Program-made: the position numbers and the translations under genes
Notes under the pieces: model-generated
Databases searched by the model: none
Seen by the model: the letters and a program-made list of their open reading frames with translations, nothing else
Told to the model about the DNA's origin: nothing
In this document: one piece after another, positions 15,501 through 17,689 of the stretch
How positions within the stretch are numbered: position 1 is the stretch's first letter
How the letters are laid out: each line of letters begins with the position of its first letter
Origin: Prolixibacteraceae bacterium
GTDB lineage: Bacteria; Bacteroidota; Bacteroidia; Bacteroidales; Prolixibacteraceae
Assembly (NCBI GenBank): GCA_003537645.1
Contig: DPRM01000060.1
Location: forward strand, 2,565-20,253
Reading direction: 5' to 3'
Length of the DNA stretch: 17,689 nt

Positions 15501-16660
15501 TTCTTGAAATGCATACCGCATTTAATTTCGGAAATACAATTTGTCAGCGAATTGACTGTGGGCAATCGGTTTTAATTATTCGTTCTCAATATATTAATCC
15601 GACAGAATTTATTAAAAAGCAGCTGATGAGTAAATACAAATTAATCTCGCTCGACCTTTCGGAACAAAATGACACAAATGAAAAAGAGCAAACTCACACT
15701 GATAAGAATGTTGTGATTGTTAAGAATTTCGCTAACAATTACTATGCTTTACAAAGCCTCACTTACCAACTCGAAAAAATAGAGGAAAAGATCAGAAAAA
15801 AAGAAAAAATGGTGATTGTAAGCCAAACTGCTCCCTACATAATTCTCGAATACCTTGAAAAACAAATAAAAACAGTACCAACCGATAAGAATGCAGCAGA
15901 TATAAAAATATGGGATGAACTCCTCCTGAAATTAAAATATATACTCTCGAATGTGGATGTAATTTTCACTCCTGAAAAACAAGATCGAAACAAGCCAATA
16001 GCCGGAATGAGTCCAAAACAGGAATGTGAGAGTTATGTATTTGAATGTGCTGAAAACCACCCTGAGAACATGAGGTGCCTCATTTGCCGAGAACTGGCTG
16101 CCAGCGACTATCTGCATGTTTATCTGGGCAAAATGATGGAATTCTACGACGAACTCTTAAAGAGTAAGCTTCAGGAGCAAATTATTGAAAAACGAATTAT
16201 TGCAAGAATAATGGAAATGAGCGGCTTGTACTATAACAGTATTCTGGACTCGTGTACCCCGATGGAGCAATTTGTTTTATGCGACATGGCTCCCGATGTA
16301 ATAGTAAACACAAAAAACCAAAAGGTTATCATTCATTTAATCCGAAGAGGTTTGCTGGTTGTGGGAACCAATGGAATCAGATTTATGAACGAAAGCTTCA
16401 GGAAACATATACTAACCCGTTTTACTGCCGAAGAAAAGCAAAAATTGAAGGTAAAACTGGGCGATACCGGAAAAAGCTGGCAGGGATATAAACTGGTGCT
16501 GGTGTTGGTTATGATCGGACTTTTCTCTTTTCTGTTTGTAGCCAACCGGGCATTTCTCGATAACCTGAACAAACTATTTATTGTTCTTGGCGGAGGTACC
16601 GTGTTAATTACAAACCTAACCGGACTTCTAACCCGTAAAGAAACCGGCAACTTGAAATAA
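12512..16660 (+). CDS. Large multipass Cache-type sensor protein with degenerate STAND/AAA-like NTPase region
   Basis: A 1382-residue protein, started at the ATG at 12512; an in-frame TTG 45 bp upstream would put 15 polar residues before the first membrane segment. Hydrophobic segments lie near 9-29, 281-302, 319-346, 592-619, 643-665, 668-688, 703-723, 728-749, 760-785, 967-987, 1328-1345 and 1355-1373. Residues 30-280 and 347-591 are extracytoplasmic; the second contains N-R-E-Y-F (442-446) and F-C-I-I-D-Q-S-G (510-517), as in double-Cache sensors, and the first looks Cache-like more distantly. A third loop, 786-965, is unassigned. Residues 990-1320 resemble a P-loop NTPase followed by a winged helix, ending in F-M-N-E-S-F-R, but no G-x4-G-K-[ST] exists: the place after a hydrophobic strand reads I-I-R-S-Q-Y-I-N-P, and the Walker-B-like strand reads V-V-I-V-K-N. 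It is probably a ligand sensor whose cytoplasmic part scaffolds rather than hydrolyses. It stands alone; I do not recognise a named family. Confidence 0.7.
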   Translation: MKSKQLSHNLYIIIITLVFFAIGYYFYLEVYTNNKEAHIIATKSRILEQMSRNLQMKVKSMETNAAEYVDHLLDLNEEAKKEQKKYADNYLLELLEKRKNIKNFNPNLEYAGSKKSIIGLIDTVINVFPQAKSDYLYFHLVLGNRYKEEEEVKFRTSYELLMSEFMQRNIFDEYILIVDSTIAYSTLPGNPHLEYIIQEKNQSPAMTENSSGNAASIGYIDVKTKSDVRKATIRGVMAYDISLSNISYKIFLCQTQIGNNSVYICGLVDTNLLNQAKRGIAPSIILLIFMIIALTILGLPFIKLKVMSATEHLGSGSLLNSAISLFLGSSLIFLFIIFVTNAFWYVTQNETRLKNLATEVNDSLNTEIINAWDQLDCYDKKAIEITGMDKSLASTPNLLICKDLITNNYPYFDYAFWMDTTGLQNVIITPFAKIDKPSNLKNREYFSKPDEWILPRHDGKRFRMESIVSITSGITKVALSKRSDIDRQVIAMTGRFYSVIEPILPADYKFCIIDQSGLVWLHSDKLRNLQENFLKECSEDKSLSAAIYANATKTLEVNYYDEPHRIHIKPLSPMPLYLVTMFDKHAEYAYQVQGLILTFLLFWALVLFIIIETVALFFLRHFGKKAGLKSLMIDATGPKNNHCTIYLTMSILLVISTIFYLLLSNPVTTLTPLLFAMAMVTILFPYSNFALNNFSFQSSGRKYFAIFNLILLVLINISAFKSLYNRDLLKFIIFEMSIFGLLVPGYFILKKDIFQKLQKYTVNLYVFFLMSLLVTFSVAPSIKFFEASVNHEILRNTKYEQLEFVRQKEFRNKQLRDYYKQMENNHKLDSTVKSIAEQRMQRGIYSKFAGISFFVKGKTEKLIMAENCKNFRNHQGEDIMNLIRPVYDHTSLKTKFLENDSLLNGKQFWSLCDSILIFNYLSISERYDIQIPDTCRIYTKLQNPGIFNPLTSAETENKLSRFSKYDSFLLMLFLLFVLYGFYRIIMFGTKRMFGTSILEMHTAFNFGNTICQRIDCGQSVLIIRSQYINPTEFIKKQLMSKYKLISLDLSEQNDTNEKEQTHTDKNVVIVKNFANNYYALQSLTYQLEKIEEKIRKKEKMVIVSQTAPYIILEYLEKQIKTVPTDKNAADIKIWDELLLKLKYILSNVDVIFTPEKQDRNKPIAGMSPKQECESYVFECAENHPENMRCLICRELAASDYLHVYLGKMMEFYDELLKSKLQEQIIEKRIIARIMEMSGLYYNSILDSCTPMEQFVLCDMAPDVIVNTKNQKVIIHLIRRGLLVVGTNGIRFMNESFRKHILTRFTAEEKQKLKVKLGDTGKSWQGYKLVLVLVMIGLFSFLFVANRAFLDNLNKLFIVLGGGTVLITNLTGLLTRKETGNLK

Positions 16661-17027
16661 GATAGCAACCAGAAATACCGATAATCATTCGGGGAATAAA
16701 TATCAAAGCCTGGAGCATTTATATTTAATAAATCGGGTTAAACAGAAAAAAAGCGCATCTCAAGCAAGAGTTCCGAAGAAAGACAAAAACAGATGTAACA
16801 CATTTATTACAAACAACTTATTGTATAATTTTCTCATCAATACGCAGGCGCTGAAACAATCAAAACTTACCGTTATTTTTAGCTATATTCGCATGATTAA
16901 AAATCTTCGGGTCATTATAGCTTTTTTTTAAACAATTCTAATCCGTAAAGTTTTTCTGGTTAATATCAAACAGCATAGTTACTGAAACTGTGCTAATTAT
17001 AAACATTAAATAGAAGGGAACAATCTC
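16661..17027. other. 367-bp gene-poor region
   Basis: No ORF with coding character on either strand. It contains a weak A+T-only hairpin (ATTTAT 16717-16722 with ATAAAT 16728-16733), a -7-like TATATTCG at 16884-16891, and arms AGCTATA (16881-16887) and TATAGCT (16916-16922) followed by a T-run at 16922-16929. I see no clear terminator for the large upstream gene. The right end leads into the 53-residue ORF. Confidence 0.5.
16884..16891 (+). promoter_or_regulatory. Candidate -7 box for the 53-residue ORF
   Basis: TATATTCG matches TAnnTTTG except for one T-to-C. It would give a long leader of about 130 nt before the ATG at 17028. No strong -33 element stands out. The leader would include an A+T-rich stretch with a T-run at 16922-16929. 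Confidence 0.35.
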
Positions 17028-17189
17028 ATGTACGAAAAGAAACCATTAGTAGCAATTAAATCACCAGATCTGACCAAATTACAGGCAGTAGTTATTGACA
17101 TGAGAACCATTATTTACATTTCAATTGACGCCGATCCGGAAGAGGCAAAGAGCCGCTATATTTCGCGTCTGGGATTTAAAAAGTTGTAA
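17028..17189 (+). CDS. Small hypothetical protein (53 aa)
   Basis: A 53-residue ORF with ATG at 17028 and TAA at 17187-17189. A purine-rich GAAGGGAA lies 8 bp upstream, which is better than most starts in this window. The protein is charged and soluble with no membrane segment: a lysine-rich start (M-Y-E-K-K-P), a central beta-like stretch V-V-I-D-M-R-T-I-I-Y-I-S-I, then D-A-D-P-E-E-A-K-S-R-Y as a likely helix and a basic end. I recognise no family. Its codon use resembles its neighbours, and a T8 run follows the stop directly (17190-17197), fitting a single-gene transcript. The DUF819-family gene starts 66 bp later. Coding status is likely but unproven. Confidence 0.6.
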   Translation: MYEKKPLVAIKSPDLTKLQAVVIDMRTIIYISIDADPEEAKSRYISRLGFKKL

Positions 17190-17255
17190 TTTTTTTTACC
17201 TCCGCTATAATCAGAATCAATGATCGAAGTATTTTAGCAGCCTAAAACTTTGTTT

Positions 17256-17689
17256 ATGTCGTTGATTACTCCTGAAAATCACCTGGTAATTTTTGCCGTT
17301 ATAGTTGGTGCAGCCGCACTCGGAATCTGGTCGGAACATAAAAAATGGTTCGGCAAGGTTTCCGGGATTTTGGTTACTATGATTCTTATGTCCATTTTAT
17401 CCATGTCGGGCATCGTTCCGGTAGCATCAAACCCAACAATAAAAGTTGAAGTTTACGAATTGATTTTCAGCTACTTCATTCCACTTTCAATTCCGATGAT
17501 GCTGATGGGATCGAACATTATCCGCATCATTCGTGAAGGAGGGAAACTGCTTGTTGCCTTTTTAATCGGAGCTTTGGGTGTTGTTTTGGGGAGTTTTCTG
17601 GCCTATTTCCTGATTCATCTCGGAAATGATTCGGCAAATGCAGCCGGAGTAATTGCAGCAACACTCATTGGTGGAAGCATGAATTTTAT
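17256..17689 (+). CDS. DUF819-family membrane protein (YjcL-like), cut by window end
   Basis: The first 144 residues of a multipass membrane protein, running off the right edge with no stop. G-I-W-S-E-H-K-K-W-F near residue 23, S-Y-F-I-P-L-S-I-P-M-M-L-M around 72-84, R-I-I-R-E-G-G-K-L-L around 90-99 and I-G-G-S-M-N-F at 138-144 are characteristic of the DUF819 (PF05684) family. Hydrophobic segments near 9-25, 36-54, 66-84, 98-120 and 128-142 fit its repeated hairpin layout. The family is related to sodium-dependent secondary transporters, but I know of no proven substrate. The ATG at 17256 is preceded by AAACTTTG, a near match to the -7 consensus but too close to be a normal promoter. Confidence 0.85.
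   Translation, partial: MSLITPENHLVIFAVIVGAAALGIWSEHKKWFGKVSGILVTMILMSILSMSGIVPVASNPTIKVEVYELIFSYFIPLSIPMMLMGSNIIRIIREGGKLLVAFLIGALGVVLGSFLAYFLIHLGNDSANAAGVIAATLIGGSMNF

Noticed and set aside
16893..16931. A 12-codon ORF (M-I-K-N-L-R-V-I-I-A-F-F) just after the candidate -7 box, like a leader peptide
   Set aside because: It shows no run of regulatory codons, has no ribosome-binding sequence, and lies in A+T-rich sequence where such short ORFs arise by chance.
17244..17251. AAACTTTG directly before the DUF819-family start as a promoter for a leaderless transcript
   Set aside because: It lacks the leading T of the box and would place initiation on or after the ATG; leaderless initiation here has no other support.

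Overview
The window (about 42% G+C by eye) looks like a chromosomal piece of a Bacteroidota genome, probably an environmental Bacteroidia such as the Marinilabiliales/Prolixibacteraceae. The clues are perfect TAnnTTTG-type -7 boxes, weak or absent Shine-Dalgarno sequences, signal peptides ending in A-Q, a GH140/DUF4038-type glycosidase, SIMPL and DUF819 proteins, and a radical-SAM/lipoprotein pair that I know only from this phylum. The order-level placement is inference. I see no rRNA, tRNA, CRISPR array, insertion sequence or phage gene.

Left part (1-5222, all + strand): the tail of a probable C_GCAxxG_C_C redox protein is followed one base later by a PAP2 membrane phosphatase. Then comes a tight four-gene run with gaps of 10-18 bp: an exported serine hydrolase, an exported DUF4038/GH140-like glycosidase, a cytosolic HAD phosphatase and an exported nucleoside hydrolase. 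Three of the four carry signal peptides, so the run looks like extracytoplasmic glycoside/nucleoside breakdown.

Middle (5309-8792): a minus-strand protein joins an Lgt-like membrane half to a beta-rich, porin-like half. Divergent to it are deoC (deoxyribose-phosphate aldolase, with a clear -7 box) and a SIMPL-domain membrane protein.

Minus-strand envelope operon (12269 down to 8817): a lipocalin lipoprotein, a small lipoprotein, its radical SAM/SPASM partner (stop and start codons abut) and a ClpP-class NfeD membrane protease. A perfect -7 box enclosed by an 8-bp inverted repeat lies just upstream of the lipocalin. The pair matches the rSAM/lipoprotein system I recall as TIGR04133/TIGR04134; its product is not known to me.

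Right part (12512-17689, + strand): a 1382-residue multipass protein with Cache-like extracytoplasmic sensor regions, about 12 membrane segments and a cytoplasmic region laid out like a STAND/AAA-type NTPase plus winged helix, but without recognisable Walker A or B residues. This is the most unusual gene here. It is followed by a 367-bp gene-poor stretch, a 53-residue ORF and the start of a DUF819-family membrane protein cut by the window edge.
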